64,000 bases of DNA, taken from Paramesorhizobium endophyticum. Its GTDB lineage: Bacteria; Pseudomonadota; Alphaproteobacteria; Rhizobiales; Rhizobiaceae. Location: assembly GCF_014640615.1 (NCBI RefSeq), contig NZ_BMHH01000001.1, forward strand, positions 1 to 64,000, in the 5' to 3' direction. The position numbers were made by a program, and so were the translations under genes. Under the pieces are notes generated by a model, which did no database searches, was not told the DNA's origin, and saw only the letters and a program-made list of their open reading frames with translations. How positions within the stretch are numbered: the stretch's first letter is position 1; every line of letters begins with the position of its first letter. Below, in pieces: positions 27,763-36,619 of this stretch.

Positions 27763-27784
27763 ACGTTTCGAGGACCCAGAGGCT

Positions 27785-27970
27785 ATGCCGTCAGTTATCT
27801 TTCTCATCGTCATGGCGCTGGCGGCCTGGTACGGCTACCGCGCCTTCAAACGCGAGGCGGCGCGGGTTTCGCGCGAAGTGCGCCAAGCCGAAAAGGAAGC
27901 GCAGAACCGCGCCCACGGCACGCTGGAACAAGACCCGAAGACCGGCGAATACCGCCTGCGCAAGGATTGA
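27785..27970 (+). CDS. Small membrane protein of unknown function
   Basis: This 61-residue protein has one N-terminal transmembrane helix (about 4-18). A strongly charged helix follows (FKREAARVSREVRQAEKEAQ, about 21-40), then a G-T-L-E-x-D-P-x-T-G-E-Y-R-L ending. The ending is typical of small conserved alphaproteobacterial proteins. It closely follows the S49 peptidase gene and is probably co-transcribed. Confidence 0.75.
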   Translation: MPSVIFLIVMALAAWYGYRAFKREAARVSREVRQAEKEAQNRAHGTLEQDPKTGEYRLRKD

Positions 27971-28012
27971 GCGGGGTGGGGATTAGATTGTTTGACGGGA
28001 GGCGGGGCAACA

Positions 28013-28169
28013 CTCCCCTCTGCCCTGCCGAGCATCTCCCCCCCAAGGGGGGAGATTGGCTGTCAGAACCACTTTCGCGAATCACCAACGTCGCAAGATT
28101 AGATGCCGCCATCGATGAAGTCCAATCTTCCCCCTTGTGGGGAAGATGCCCGGCAGGGCAGAGGGGGGT
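28013..28169. repeat. Family B inverted-repeat element, slightly diverged
   Basis: The left arm has GCCC-tgcc-GAGC, breaking the small hairpin. The right arm keeps GCCC-ggca-GGGC. It lies between the small membrane protein gene and ispE. Confidence 0.85.
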
Positions 28170-28238
28170 GAGCGCTGACAGTACTCTAGCAGCGGGCGAC
28201 AGTAACAGCGCGCGAGCAGACACACACGGGGCACCCGT

Positions 28239-29132
28239 ATGAACCACCACGCCCCTTCCCACACCACCATCTCCCTCCTTGCCCCCGCCAAGATCAACCT
28301 TGCCTTACACGTGACCGGGCGGCGTGACGATGGCTATCATCTCCTCGAAAGCCTCGTCGCCTTCGCAGCCTATGGCGACATGATCGAGGTTGCACCCTCG
28401 CCGGAAGACCGTTTCACCGTCAGCGGGCCATACGCACAAAGTGTGCCTCTCAATGCCGGCAACCTCGTCCTCAAGGCGCGGGATGCGCTCAAGGACCGTT
28501 TCCCCGCGCGCCAAACGCCAGTGGCGATCCATCTCACCAAGAACCTGCCGATTGCATCCGGCATCGGCGGCGGGTCGAGCGATGCGGCTGCGACACTGGC
28601 CGCGCTCAACAGGCTCTGGAATCTCGGCCTCGACCTTCCTGCCCTCTGCGGCATCGGTCTCACACTGGGGGCAGACCTGCCGATGTGCCTGCATGGGCAG
28701 CAGATCGGCGCGCCGCTCGTCGCGCGCGGCATCGGCGAGGCGCTGACGCCCCTGCCCCGCTTTCCGCGCCTGCCTATCGTGCTCGTCAATGACGGGACGG
28801 GGATTTCGACGCCCAACGTGTTCCAGGCGCTCACCCGCCGGAACAATCCGCCGCTCCCCACGCCACCCGATTTTTCGAACATCGAGGCGTTTTGCGACTA
28901 TGTCCGACAAACACGCAACGATCTCTACCCCGCAGCGCTGGCCGTTTCGCCCGCGCTTGGCGATGTCCTTGATCTTCTGCGGGAAACCGGAGCCAGCTTC
29001 GCACAAATGTCCGGCTCCGGCGCAACCTGCTTCGGGATTTTCCCGGATAAAGCAGCAGCAGAGCGGGCGGCGGTGCTGGTCAAGGAGCGCAATCCGGAAT
29101 GGTTTGTGATCGCGACGCAGACGCGGGCATAA
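28239..29132 (+). CDS. ispE: 4-diphosphocytidyl-2-C-methyl-D-erythritol kinase
   Basis: IspE is a GHMP kinase that phosphorylates CDP-methylerythritol in the non-mevalonate isoprenoid pathway. The opening [20 protein letters not shown] and the ATP loop [15 protein letters not shown] (about 103-117) are diagnostic. The late glycine-rich motif [11 protein letters not shown] (about 250-260) is present too. The length of 297 residues is standard. It ends nine bases from the convergent glycosyltransferase gene. Confidence 0.96.
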   Translation: MNHHAPSHTTISLLAPAKINLALHVTGRRDDGYHLLESLVAFAAYGDMIEVAPSPEDRFTVSGPYAQSVPLNAGNLVLKARDALKDRFPARQTPVAIHLTKNLPIASGIGGGSSDAAATLAALNRLWNLGLDLPALCGIGLTLGADLPMCLHGQQIGAPLVARGIGEALTPLPRFPRLPIVLVNDGTGISTPNVFQALTRRNNPPLPTPPDFSNIEAFCDYVRQTRNDLYPAALAVSPALGDVLDLLRETGASFAQMSGSGATCFGIFPDKAAAERAAVLVKERNPEWFVIATQTRA

Positions 29133-29140
29133 GGCCGCGC

Positions 29141-29641
29141 CTATCCGACCATCACCATTTCCGCCTTCAGCTTCCGCATCGCCAGCCCCCGCGCCAAATC
29201 CCGCCCACCGCAGCCGGGTTTCAACAGCGCCGTCGCCTGCCGTTTGGAGATCAGCAGGCCGTCTCTCAGCGGATCGTTGCGGCCGAAAACCCTCGCCAGA
29301 AAACGCGGCCGATTGATGCTCGCGCGGGTGAAGCGAGCAGGGCCGGGCAGCACCTCGATATGGTCGCGAACCGCCTCCGGCCAGCCTTCCAACAGCCGCG
29401 CGCCCGGCTCCAGCAGCAGGAGCCAGTCTCCCCTCGCCTGCCGGACCGCATCGGCGAAGGGCTTGTTCGCGAGGAAAACGCAGCCCGCTGCATCAGCAAC
29501 GTCCCGCGTGTGGTCGCTCGACCCGTGATCAACCACGAGCACGTCGCGCACCAGGCCTTCCACCGCGCCGCTCACCAGCCCGGCCAGCGTGCGAGCCAGC
29601 GCTTCCTCGTCATTTTTCGTTTCGATGATCACCGATACCAT
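29141..29641 (-). CDS. Glycosyltransferase family 2-like protein (short)
   Basis: This 166-residue protein has the start of a GT-A fold: VSVIIETKNDEEALARTL (2-19) and VLVVDHGSSDHTRDVA (about 34-49, with the D-x-S-x-D-x-T motif). A DWLLLLEPGARLLEGW segment stands where the DxD region normally sits, and no clear DxD is visible. It is short compared with typical family 2 enzymes (over 220). It may be a reduced or non-canonical member. It converges with ispE. Confidence 0.75.
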   Translation of the reverse strand: MVSVIIETKNDEEALARTLAGLVSGAVEGLVRDVLVVDHGSSDHTRDVADAAGCVFLANKPFADAVRQARGDWLLLLEPGARLLEGWPEAVRDHIEVLPGPARFTRASINRPRFLARVFGRNDPLRDGLLISKRQATALLKPGCGGRDLARGLAMRKLKAEMVMVG

Positions 29642-29692
29642 GCTTCCCGCTTAGCGCATGGCTATCGAAAACGCCACAATTCCTTAGTTAGC

Positions 29693-29729
29693 CGCATGAT
29701 CTTCTCTGAAAGCTTTTCGGAATCATGCT
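29693..29729. repeat. Family C palindromic repeat, shortened
   Basis: GCATGATCTTCTCTGAAAG-CTTTTCGGAATCATGC has lost the loop seen in full copies. It lies upstream of both the glycosyltransferase and radical SAM genes. Confidence 0.8.
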
Positions 29730-29834
29730 CGGGCCGCGTGTCGGCACCATACCTAAAAAAGTTCTTGCTTTGTTCGATAAGTTCTGGCTTTGTTCTATTT
29801 CTTGAGGCAACACGATTGCCAGCGGGAGACGAGG

Positions 29835-30989
29835 ATGGAAGTCATTCACCATGCCGACAGGGCGGCGTTCGGCGAAGGCCGGGCGGATCATGCCAATGCG
29901 CTGATCGAGGAAACGGGCCTGCGCATCGACCACGGACGCCGGCGCGGACGCGGTGCGGGCATCAACCCCTCTGGACGCTTCGAGCCGCAGACGCGCCATG
30001 TCTTCGACGATGGCTGGAGCACGCTGGAAGAACTGCCGCCGTTCACGACCGACGTTCAGGTGGAGAAGCCGCGCACCATCATCACCCGCAACGATTCCCC
30101 CGATATCAGCTTCGACCGCTCGATCAATCCCTATCGCGGCTGCGAGCATGGCTGCATCTATTGCTTCGCGCGGCCGACACACAGCTATATGGGGCTTTCA
30201 GCGGGGCTTGATTTTGAATCGAAGCTGTTCGCCAAGCCTGATGCGCCGCGCCTTCTGGAAAAGGAGCTGGCGAAGCCCGGCTACCAGCCGAAGACCATCG
30301 CCATCGGCACCAATACCGATCCTTACCAGCCGGTCGAGAAGAATTGGCGCATCATGCGCGAAATCCTCGAGGTGCTTGAAGGAGCCAATCACCCCGTCGC
30401 CATCGTCACCAAATCCGCGCTGGTGACTCGCGATCAGGACATTCTCGCCCGCATGGCCGAGAAGGGGCTCGCCCGGGTGGCGCTTTCGGTGACAACGCTC
30501 GACGCCAAGCTCGCCCGCACCATGGAGCCGCGCGCGTCGACGCCCTCGCGGCGGCTGCAGGCGATCCGCTCGCTTTCCGAGGCGGGCATTCCGACTTCCG
30601 TCATGATGGGGCCGGTCATTCCCGGCATCAACGACCATGAGATCGAGCGCATCCTCGATTCGGCCTATGCGATGGGCGCGCGCGGCGCGGGCTATGTGCT
30701 GCTGCGCCTGCCGCTGGAAGTCGCGCCGCTGTTCAAGGACTGGCTGCTGCGCAACTACCCCGACCGCTACCGGCATGTCATGTCGCTGGTGCGCTCCATG
30801 CGCGGCGGCAAGGATTACGACGCCGAATGGGGCAAGCGGATGCGCGGCGACGGTCCCTATGCCTGGGCAATCGGCCGGCGCTTCGAGATCGCGGCCAAAC
30901 GGCTCGGGATGAACGGGCAACGCGCCCGGCTCAGGACCGATCTTTTCGCGCCGCCGACGAAATACGGCACCCAGCTCTCGCTTTTTTGA
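29835..30989 (+). CDS. PA0069-family radical SAM protein
   Basis: This 384-residue protein is related to spore photoproduct lyase-like radical SAM enzymes. The [4Fe-4S] cluster motif is CEHGCIYC (Cx3Cx2C, about 100-107), preceded by NPYRGC. It is followed by D-P-Y-Q-P-V-E and the usual barrel. ATG 29835 follows GGGAGACGAGG, and the frame extends 15 codons upstream without a better start. The biochemical reaction of this family is not settled. It precedes rnhB on the same strand. Confidence 0.92.
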   Translation: MEVIHHADRAAFGEGRADHANALIEETGLRIDHGRRRGRGAGINPSGRFEPQTRHVFDDGWSTLEELPPFTTDVQVEKPRTIITRNDSPDISFDRSINPYRGCEHGCIYCFARPTHSYMGLSAGLDFESKLFAKPDAPRLLEKELAKPGYQPKTIAIGTNTDPYQPVEKNWRIMREILEVLEGANHPVAIVTKSALVTRDQDILARMAEKGLARVALSVTTLDAKLARTMEPRASTPSRRLQAIRSLSEAGIPTSVMMGPVIPGINDHEIERILDSAYAMGARGAGYVLLRLPLEVAPLFKDWLLRNYPDRYRHVMSLVRSMRGGKDYDAEWGKRMRGDGPYAWAIGRRFEIAAKRLGMNGQRARLRTDLFAPPTKYGTQLSLF

Positions 30990-31043
30990 GGCGAGCGTGA
31001 AGGAACCTTCATCCCCTCTAATGATTAAGCCTCTGGTTTAGCA

Positions 31044-31140
31044 GCATGATTTTCAAAAGCCTCCAGCTTTTTTGGATCATGAAAGGCTATTTACCCGCAT
31101 GATCTCGTCCAAGAAGTCTCCAACTTTTTGGGATCATGCT
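31044..31140. repeat. Two tandem family C palindromic repeats
   Basis: A diverged copy (31044-31081, GCATGATTTTCAAAAGCC ... TTTTTTGGATCATG) and a fuller copy (31097-31140, GCATGATCTCGTCCAAGAAG ... TTTTTGGGATCATGCT) follow each other. Both lie in the 259-base gap before rnhB. Confidence 0.85.
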
Positions 31141-31248
31141 TGGATTTTCCTTTCAGGCGCCCGAGCCCCGCGCCTGAATGCCCTCCTGCCAGTCCCCCGG
31201 CGGGAGGGTCTTGCGGAGAATCGGAAGCAATGCGACTGTCGCCGCACA

Positions 31249-31914
31249 ATGACCCGCGCGCTTACCGATTCTCCGCTCCTCTTCGACATGCCGCTCGTGC
31301 CGGATTTTTCCACCGAGCTCAGGCTGATGAAACGAGGCGTGCGTCCCGTCGCCGGTATAGACGAGGCGGGACGCGGCCCCCTTGCCGGGCCGGTGGTGGC
31401 TGCGGCGGTGGTTCTCGATGCCGGGTCTCTACCGGAAGGGCTCGACGATTCCAAACGGCTGACCGCCGCCATGCGGGACAAGCTATACGACATCATCCTT
31501 GCGCGCGCGCTGGCCGTTTCGGTGGCAAGCCTCTCAGCGCCCAGCATCGATCGCTCAGACATTCGCAAAGCCTCGCTCGAAGCCATGCGCCGCGCTGCGG
31601 CAGGGCTGACGCTCGCGCCCGGCCATGCGCTGATCGACGGCGTCGACGTGCCCTGGGGCCTATGCTGCGAGGGCAGCGCGCTCGTCAAGGGCGACCAGCG
31701 CTCCATCTCCATCGCCGCCGCCTCCATCGTCGCCAAGGTCACCCGCGACCGCATGATGCGGCGGGCGGGCAACCACCACCCCCATTACGGCCTCGAAGCC
31801 CATGTCGGCTACGCCACCGAACAGCACCGCGTGGCGCTCGAGATCCACGGTCCCGTGCGCGGGCTGCACCGATTTACATTTTCGCCGATTAGGGATCGGT
31901 TTCGAGTGGGGTAA
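31249..31914 (+). CDS. rnhB: Ribonuclease HII
   Basis: RNase HII cleaves RNA in RNA-DNA hybrids and removes single ribonucleotides from DNA. The opening [15 protein letters not shown] motif carries the first two catalytic acids (Asp, Glu). A further acid is in [10 protein letters not shown], and the [14 protein letters not shown] motif is present. The ATG at 31249 gives 221 residues; longer upstream frames run through family C repeats. It faces the second TacAT module, beyond which lies the F0 ATP synthase operon. Confidence 0.95.
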   Translation: MTRALTDSPLLFDMPLVPDFSTELRLMKRGVRPVAGIDEAGRGPLAGPVVAAAVVLDAGSLPEGLDDSKRLTAAMRDKLYDIILARALAVSVASLSAPSIDRSDIRKASLEAMRRAAAGLTLAPGHALIDGVDVPWGLCCEGSALVKGDQRSISIAAASIVAKVTRDRMMRRAGNHHPHYGLEAHVGYATEQHRVALEIHGPVRGLHRFTFSPIRDRFRVG

Positions 31915-31979
31915 TGGGGCAGCAACGACGCGGCGAATGGTAAATTTATCCCGGAGAGCTTGAAGCGGTCGTTTTCTGC

Positions 31980-32495
31980 CTATTCTTGATCGAACCCGTT
32001 TTGTCTGAGGTCCTTGATTCTGACGATCATGCTGCGCCGGGGATCGTATGGAAGATCCTCAAAGCCGAAACGCCGGTAGAATGATCGCACCTCGTCATCG
32101 AGCGGGTGAGTCAGCACTCCGACACATCCAATCGACTTCGCGATATGCACGGACGCCGTCAAGGCATAGTACAACAGCGACCGAGCGATACCCAATCCCT
32201 GGTACCGGCGATCCACCGCCAGTTGACCGAGCAGGAAAATCGGTATGTGCTCCGGTCTGTTGCGCTGCGAGGCTTTCGGCAGATACTCCCGCTCGATGTG
32301 GCCGCCGGCCAAAGTAACATATCCTGCGACGGCGTTCTTTTCCCCGTCGCACATGACCGTGGTTCTGGAAATGTCGAGTTGCTGATTGCGCCAGGCATGC
32401 CGCCGGAACCATTCGTTCATCGACGCGCGGCCACAATCAAAACTCTCGCGATCATCGTCCTCGCGAAGCTGTCGGGGCAAGGTCAGTCGCGCCAT
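31980..32495 (-). CDS. GNAT-family toxin (TacT-like), second copy
   Basis: This is a 171-residue GNAT acetyltransferase of the TacT toxin group. The acetyl-CoA loop is RRYQGLGIARSL (about 95-106), after the family's F-D-C-G-R-A-S-M-N-E-W start and I-F-L-L-G-Q-L-A-V-D strand. It overlaps its antitoxin gene by 13 bases and would acetylate charged tRNAs if typical. It differs clearly from the toxin at 4589, so the two modules are not a recent duplication. It sits between rnhB and the atp operon. Confidence 0.9.
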   Translation of the reverse strand: MARLTLPRQLREDDDRESFDCGRASMNEWFRRHAWRNQQLDISRTTVMCDGEKNAVAGYVTLAGGHIEREYLPKASQRNRPEHIPIFLLGQLAVDRRYQGLGIARSLLYYALTASVHIAKSIGCVGVLTHPLDDEVRSFYRRFGFEDLPYDPRRSMIVRIKDLRQNGFDQE

Positions 32496-32749
32496 ACCGG
32501 ACGCGTCTTTGCGAGGTCACGCAGAGCGGGGACATCCTTTGGCGGGCTATCCACCCATGCCTCGAACTTCTCCCATTCAGCCGCTGGAATAACCACGTGA
32601 TTCTGATGGACGAGTTCCAGTTCGGCAGCTTCCACCGCCTTGCGACGGATGAAGTCACTCAAATTGGTGCGTGATTGCTCGGCTGCGGCTTCAAGCAACT
32701 CACGTTCCCTCGGCGATACCCGCACGCTCACTGGAGCGAGATTTGCCAT
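32483..32749 (-). CDS. DUF1778 antitoxin (TacA-like), second copy
   Basis: This is an 88-residue ribbon-helix-helix antitoxin. VSVRVSPRERELLEAAAEQS (about 7-26) and TNLSDFIRRKAVEAAE (about 28-43) form the DNA-binding part. The C-terminus (PAAEWEKFEAWVDSPPKDVP) matches the toxin-neutralising tail of TacA-type proteins. ATG 32749 is preceded by AAAGGATATC. The frame is open a further 57 codons upstream, but those residues are not family-like. It overlaps the toxin gene. Confidence 0.9.
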   Translation of the reverse strand: MANLAPVSVRVSPRERELLEAAAEQSRTNLSDFIRRKAVEAAELELVHQNHVVIPAAEWEKFEAWVDSPPKDVPALRDLAKTRPVWRD

Positions 32750-32925
32750 GGCGATATCCTTTCGATCTTCGTAGGACAATAGCATACCCATCGACGAATG
32801 CGAGTTGTTTCTTGACCGGGCGTTACCCTGCATAGACGTGCCGGCCGTGGCCAAACCTGTCGCGAAACAATCTTGAATGCCTGGAATGCGGTGTATTACG
32901 CTTGGAAAGTCGGACACCATGTAAT

Positions 32926-32954
32926 AAAAAACGCCGCCTTGCGGCGGCGTTTTT
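32926..32954 (-). terminator. Terminator of the F0 ATP synthase operon (probably bidirectional)
   Basis: ACGCCGCC-ttgc-GGCGGCGT is flanked by five A and four T. On the minus strand the stem is followed by TTTTTAT, 31 bases after the atpF stop codon. The opposite strand also has a T run. Confidence 0.9.
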
Positions 32955-32984
32955 CCAACTAAATATCCTCGGAGGCATTCCGGC

Positions 32985-33464
32985 TCAGTTCAGCCTTGCC
33001 TTCACCTCATCAACGGATTTCTTAAACAGCTCTCCCGCCGCCTTCACGTCGAGCTTGTCTGCGATGAGTTTTTCAGCGGCGGCGACAGCGATTTCCACCG
33101 CCGACGAGCGCACCGCGTTGACGGCTTCCGTCTCAGCCTGCGCAATCTTCTGCTCGGCAAGCTTGTTGCGGCGCGTGACGTAGTCCTCCATCTTCTCCTT
33201 GGCGTCCTGGAGAAGCGCGGCGGCCTCGCGCTCGGCGGCGGCAACGATGTCACTCGCTTCCTTTTCCGCTTCCTTGCGCTTCTGCTGATATTCGTTGAGG
33301 AGCTGCTGCGCTTCCTCGCGCAGGCGGCGCGCCTCGTCGAGTTCGTTCTTGATACGCTCGGCGCGCTCGTCGAGCGAGCTGGCGAGCATCTTCGGCACTT
33401 TCATGTAAACGACAATGCCGAGGAAGATGATCAGGGCGACGAGCGCCCAAAATGTAGCGTCCAT
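32985..33464 (-). CDS. atpF: F0F1 ATP synthase subunit b
   Basis: This is the peripheral stalk subunit of the membrane F0 sector. A single N-terminal transmembrane helix (about 4-24, FWALVALIIFLGIVVYMKVP) is followed by a long charged coiled coil (about 30-120) and a C-terminal delta-binding part. Length is 159 residues. It is the last gene of atpI-atpB-atpE-atpF'-atpF, 11 bases after the b' gene, and is followed by a strong terminator. Confidence 0.95.
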   Translation of the reverse strand: MDATFWALVALIIFLGIVVYMKVPKMLASSLDERAERIKNELDEARRLREEAQQLLNEYQQKRKEAEKEASDIVAAAEREAAALLQDAKEKMEDYVTRRNKLAEQKIAQAETEAVNAVRSSAVEIAVAAAEKLIADKLDVKAAGELFKKSVDEVKARLN

Positions 33465-33475
33465 TTCGCCCTCCT

Positions 33476-34102
33476 TTAGCCGCGTACGGCCTTGACGGCA
33501 GCGGATACGGCGTTCCTGTCCGCCGCGCTGCCCACGAGATGCTCTACGATTCCGGCCGCCGTATCCTCGGCGATGGTGCCCACATCGCTCATGGCCTTGT
33601 CCTTGATCGCGCGAATGCGCGTCTCGGCTTCAGCCAGTTTGCTATCGAGCGTAGCCTCGATTGCGGCGCGGTCGCTCTCCGCCTTGGCCTTGGCGGCATC
33701 GCGGGCTTCCCCGGCGATCTTTCCGGCCTTGAGGCGCGCTTCGGCCAGTTCCTGCTCATAGGCGGCGATGGCGTTGTCGGCATCCGTCTTCAGGCGGCCG
33801 GCATGGTCGAGATCCTGCGATATCTGGTTGTGCCGGGCCTCGATGGTTCCTCCCAGGCGCGGCAGGACCACGCGCGAAAGGAAGACATAGAAGAAGCCGA
33901 AGCTGATGGCCAGCCAGAGGAGCTGGGATGTGTAATGGCTGGGATCGAACGGAGGAAAGACGCCGGCATGACCGGCATCGTGCGGCACTCCGGTTTCGGT
34001 GTGCACGGCTTCAGCCCCAGCCGGGGCGCCATGATCAGCCGCCGGTGCTTCAGCGGGCTGAGAGTGGGTTTCGCTTTGGGCAAACGCCGCGGACACGAAC
34101 AT
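33476..34102 (-). CDS. atpF': F0F1 ATP synthase subunit b'
   Basis: This is the second, diverged stalk subunit found in photosynthetic and many alphaproteobacteria, pairing with b. A Pro/Ala/His-rich N-terminal extension (about 1-58) precedes the transmembrane helix (about 62-82, [21 protein letters not shown]) and the coiled coil (about 90-190). It has 208 residues. It lies between atpE and atpF. Confidence 0.93.
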   Translation of the reverse strand: MFVSAAFAQSETHSQPAEAPAADHGAPAGAEAVHTETGVPHDAGHAGVFPPFDPSHYTSQLLWLAISFGFFYVFLSRVVLPRLGGTIEARHNQISQDLDHAGRLKTDADNAIAAYEQELAEARLKAGKIAGEARDAAKAKAESDRAAIEATLDSKLAEAETRIRAIKDKAMSDVGTIAEDTAAGIVEHLVGSAADRNAVSAAVKAVRG

Positions 34103-34184
34103 CCATCATCCCCTTATAAATTCGGACGCCGGTCGCCAGTGCTTGAGGGCACAAGACGCGACCGGCGAATTTGACGCTCGTCGA

Positions 34185-34412
34185 TTAGACGGCGAACAGG
34201 AGCAGAAGCGCGATGAGCAGCGAGAAGATGCCCAGAGCTTCCGTCACGGCGAAACCGAACACCAGACGGCCGAACTGGCTGTCAGCGGCGGACGGATTGC
34301 GCAGCGCACCCGAGAGGTAGCTGCCGAAGATGTTGCCAAGGCCAAGGGCCGTGCCAGCCATACCGAAGCATGCGAGACCGGCGCCGATGTACTTTGCTGC
34401 GATGGGATCCAT
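34185..34412 (-). CDS. atpE: F0F1 ATP synthase subunit c
   Basis: This is the ring-forming proteolipid of 75 residues with two transmembrane hairpin helices. The proton-binding carboxylate is Glu58 ([10 protein letters not shown]), and the polar loop has RNP at 38-40. The glycine-rich first helix ([21 protein letters not shown]) is typical. A ribosome site AAAGGAGC precedes the start, suiting its need for high expression. Confidence 0.97.
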   Translation of the reverse strand: MDPIAAKYIGAGLACFGMAGTALGLGNIFGSYLSGALRNPSAADSQFGRLVFGFAVTEALGIFSLLIALLLLFAV

Positions 34413-34476
34413 TGTTTAAGCTCCTTTTGAATGGAAATAGCGCAGATTGTTCTGGCGGTCTCCCGCCGGCTAGAAC

Positions 34477-35229
34477 TCAGTGTCCCGGATGTACGGCATC
34501 GTTGATGTACATGCAGGTGAGAACGGTAAAGACGTAGGCCTGAAGGAAGGCCACGAGGAATTCGAGCGCAGTGATGGCGACCGTCATCAGCAGCGGCAGG
34601 ATCGCGCCGCCGATGCCCCAGACGCTGCCGAGCGCGGCGAGCGACACGACGAAGCCCGCGAAGACTTTCAGCGTGATGTGACCGGCGAGCATGTTGGCGA
34701 ACAGACGAACCGAGAGGCTGACCGGGCGCGACAGGAAGGAGATGATCTCGATCAGCACCACCAGCGGCACGATGATTGCAGGTACGCCTGATGGCACGAA
34801 GAGCTTCAGGAAGCCGAAACCGTGCTTCCAGAAACCGTAGACGATGACCACGCCGATGACCAGAAGGGAAAGCGCGAAGGTGACGATGATCTGGCTCGTC
34901 ACCGTATAGAAATACGGGAAGAGGCCGAGGAAATTGGCCACCAGCACGAACATGAACAGCGAGAAGACGAAGGGGAAGAACTTCATCCCCTGCGACCCCG
35001 CCGACCCTCGCAACGCATCCGCCACGAACTCATAGGCCATCTCGGAGACGGATTGGAGCCGTCCCGGAACGACGCTGCGGCTGGACGTGGTGAAATAGAG
35101 AAAAGCGGAAGCGGCCACGACGGTCAGAACCATGAAGGCCGAAACATTGGTGAAGGAGAGATCGACGCCACCGGCGTGGATGGGAATCCATCTGGAGACC
35201 TGGAACTGATGGATCGGATCGTTAGCCAC
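34477..35229 (-). CDS. atpB: F0F1 ATP synthase subunit a
   Basis: This is the membrane half-channel subunit of 250 residues with five or six transmembrane helices. The essential arginine lies in [12 protein letters not shown], and the preceding E-I-I-S-F-L-S-R-P segment is conserved. The last helix region with Q-A-Y-V-F is intact. It is the second gene of the F0 operon, 39 bases after atpI. Confidence 0.97.
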   Translation of the reverse strand: MANDPIHQFQVSRWIPIHAGGVDLSFTNVSAFMVLTVVAASAFLYFTTSSRSVVPGRLQSVSEMAYEFVADALRGSAGSQGMKFFPFVFSLFMFVLVANFLGLFPYFYTVTSQIIVTFALSLLVIGVVIVYGFWKHGFGFLKLFVPSGVPAIIVPLVVLIEIISFLSRPVSLSVRLFANMLAGHITLKVFAGFVVSLAALGSVWGIGGAILPLLMTVAITALEFLVAFLQAYVFTVLTCMYINDAVHPGH

Positions 35230-35268
35230 CTTAACCTCGTCTGTCGTCCCTGCCCGAAGGCGTTTTCA

Positions 35269-35691
35269 TTACCCGCCCCCAGGAGGAGCCTTTTTATCAT
35301 CGCCCTGCGCCCGTCCGGGCTGAATGCCGCTTGAAGCGACACGCCCCGTCGTGCGCAGAATATTGAGCACACCGGCAGCGAAGCCGAGGAAGAGGAATAT
35401 GATCAACCCCCACGGCGACGTCCCGGCGAAACGGTCGATGAGCCAGCCCAACGCCGCCCCGACCAGAATGCCGGCGATGAACTCGCTCGACAGCTTCATG
35501 GCCTCAGCAACCCCGGCTGACGTCTCCGACCGGCCTCCCGAAGAGCCCGGCCCCGTCCGCGTACCCTTTTTGGCCAGTTCGGCTTCAAGGCGGCGGCGGC
35601 GTTCATCCAGCCCCTCCGAGAGGGGGCTTGGCTTGCCACCACGCGCAAGAGGTCCACGATCCGGCCTTTCGGGTTTCTTGCCCGTCGCCAT
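35269..35691 (-). CDS. atpI: AtpZ/AtpI-like ATP synthase assembly protein
   Basis: This 140-residue small membrane protein starts F0 operons. A basic, Pro/Gly-rich N-terminal region (about 1-60) is followed by two transmembrane helices (about 68-88 and 93-115, with the G-x-x-x-G pattern AGILVGAALGWLIDRF). The C-terminal tail is hydrophilic. Family members assist assembly of the c-ring or act in Mg2+ handling. The operon promoter lies 50-85 bases upstream. Confidence 0.88.
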   Translation of the reverse strand: MATGKKPERPDRGPLARGGKPSPLSEGLDERRRRLEAELAKKGTRTGPGSSGGRSETSAGVAEAMKLSSEFIAGILVGAALGWLIDRFAGTSPWGLIIFLFLGFAAGVLNILRTTGRVASSGIQPGRAQGDDKKAPPGGG

Positions 35692-35746
35692 GACGCCTCC
35701 TCGAGCGCGTTGTGCAAGGCTTCAGCCCCGCTTCAAAGTCGCGCGC

Positions 35747-35775
35747 AACATATTGACAGGCCGCGCCCTAGTCAA
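35747..35775 (-). promoter_or_regulatory. Predicted promoter of the F0 operon
   Basis: On the minus strand, TTGACT (35770-35775) and TATGTT (35747-35752) are separated by 17 bases. This is close to the rhizobial housekeeping consensus and points toward atpI. Confidence 0.5.
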
Positions 35776-35887
35776 GGCGCTGCAACTATCCCTTTAAAAG
35801 GATTTTTCGCTTTTCAAATCAGTTATTTAATAAGAATCCTGCCGCAAACTCTCCACAACCGCCCCGGAACTGCGCCAATCAGGCGCA

Positions 35888-36520
35888 TCACCAGCTCATT
35901 TCAGGCTCTCTCACGGCGTGGGCGGAAATGAGGCCGTCCCACCCGGCAAGGGCGGATTCGGCCACGCGCAGCAGCGTCTCACGCGGGACGCCGTCGCGCG
36001 ATTGAAACGCGATGCCCTGCTGCACAGCCAGATAGAACGAGGCGACGGCTGCGCAATCGAGCCCCTGGGGAAGCTCGCCCTCCGCCACCGCGCGCTCCAG
36101 CCTCTCGCAAAGCGTGCGATGATTTCCGGCACGGTGCTTCCGCAACATGCGCAGGGGGCCATTATCGTCGTCATCGCCATGCAGGACGCCCATGAGGATC
36201 AGGCAGCCGGGCGCCTTGTCGGGGCGGGTATAGGCGACGGCGCTCTGGCGCAGGAGATGCGCGATGGCCGCCTTCGCCGTCGGCGCGCGGAAAATCCCCT
36301 CCCACAAGAACGCGCCCTTTTGCGCGTAAAGCTCCACCGCTTCGCAGAACAGCGCCTCCTTGCAGCCGAAGGCGGCGTAGAGGCTCGGCGAGTTGATGCC
36401 CATGGCCCTGGTCAGATCGGTCATGGAGGCGCCGTCATAACCCTTGATCTCGAACACCTCCATGGCGCGCTCCAGCGCCTTGTCGCGGTCGAAGCTGCGG
36501 GGGCGACCCCTTTCGGACAT
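35888..36520 (-). CDS. TetR/AcrR-family transcriptional regulator
   Basis: This is a repressor of 210 residues. The N-terminal helix-turn-helix spans about 10-55 (GYDGASMTDLTRAMGINSPSLYAAFG), and an all-helical ligand domain of the TetR_C type follows. It diverges from an SDR oxidoreductase gene with a clear palindrome between them. Local control of that gene and self-control are likely. The ligand is unknown. Confidence 0.9.
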   Translation of the reverse strand: MSERGRPRSFDRDKALERAMEVFEIKGYDGASMTDLTRAMGINSPSLYAAFGCKEALFCEAVELYAQKGAFLWEGIFRAPTAKAAIAHLLRQSAVAYTRPDKAPGCLILMGVLHGDDDDNGPLRMLRKHRAGNHRTLCERLERAVAEGELPQGLDCAAVASFYLAVQQGIAFQSRDGVPRETLLRVAESALAGWDGLISAHAVREPEMSW

Positions 36521-36558
36521 GTGAATTTCCTTTCTGTGATGATTGATACGTAAATGGC

Positions 36559-36610
36559 TTGACGCCCTCGGGCAAGACTGAAAAGATTTCTGTATCGATC
36601 AACACAGAAA
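36559..36610 (+). promoter_or_regulatory. Promoter and TetR operator of the SDR gene
   Basis: TTGACG (36559-36564) and AAAGAT (36582-36587) are separated by 17 bases. Directly after lies the inverted repeat TTTCTGT-atcgatcaac-ACAGAAA (36587-36610), placed to block transcription from this promoter. Another TTTCTGTGATGATTGATAC lies near the TetR start codon and may be a second half-site. Confidence 0.55.
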
Positions 36611-36619
36611 GGATTCGAT

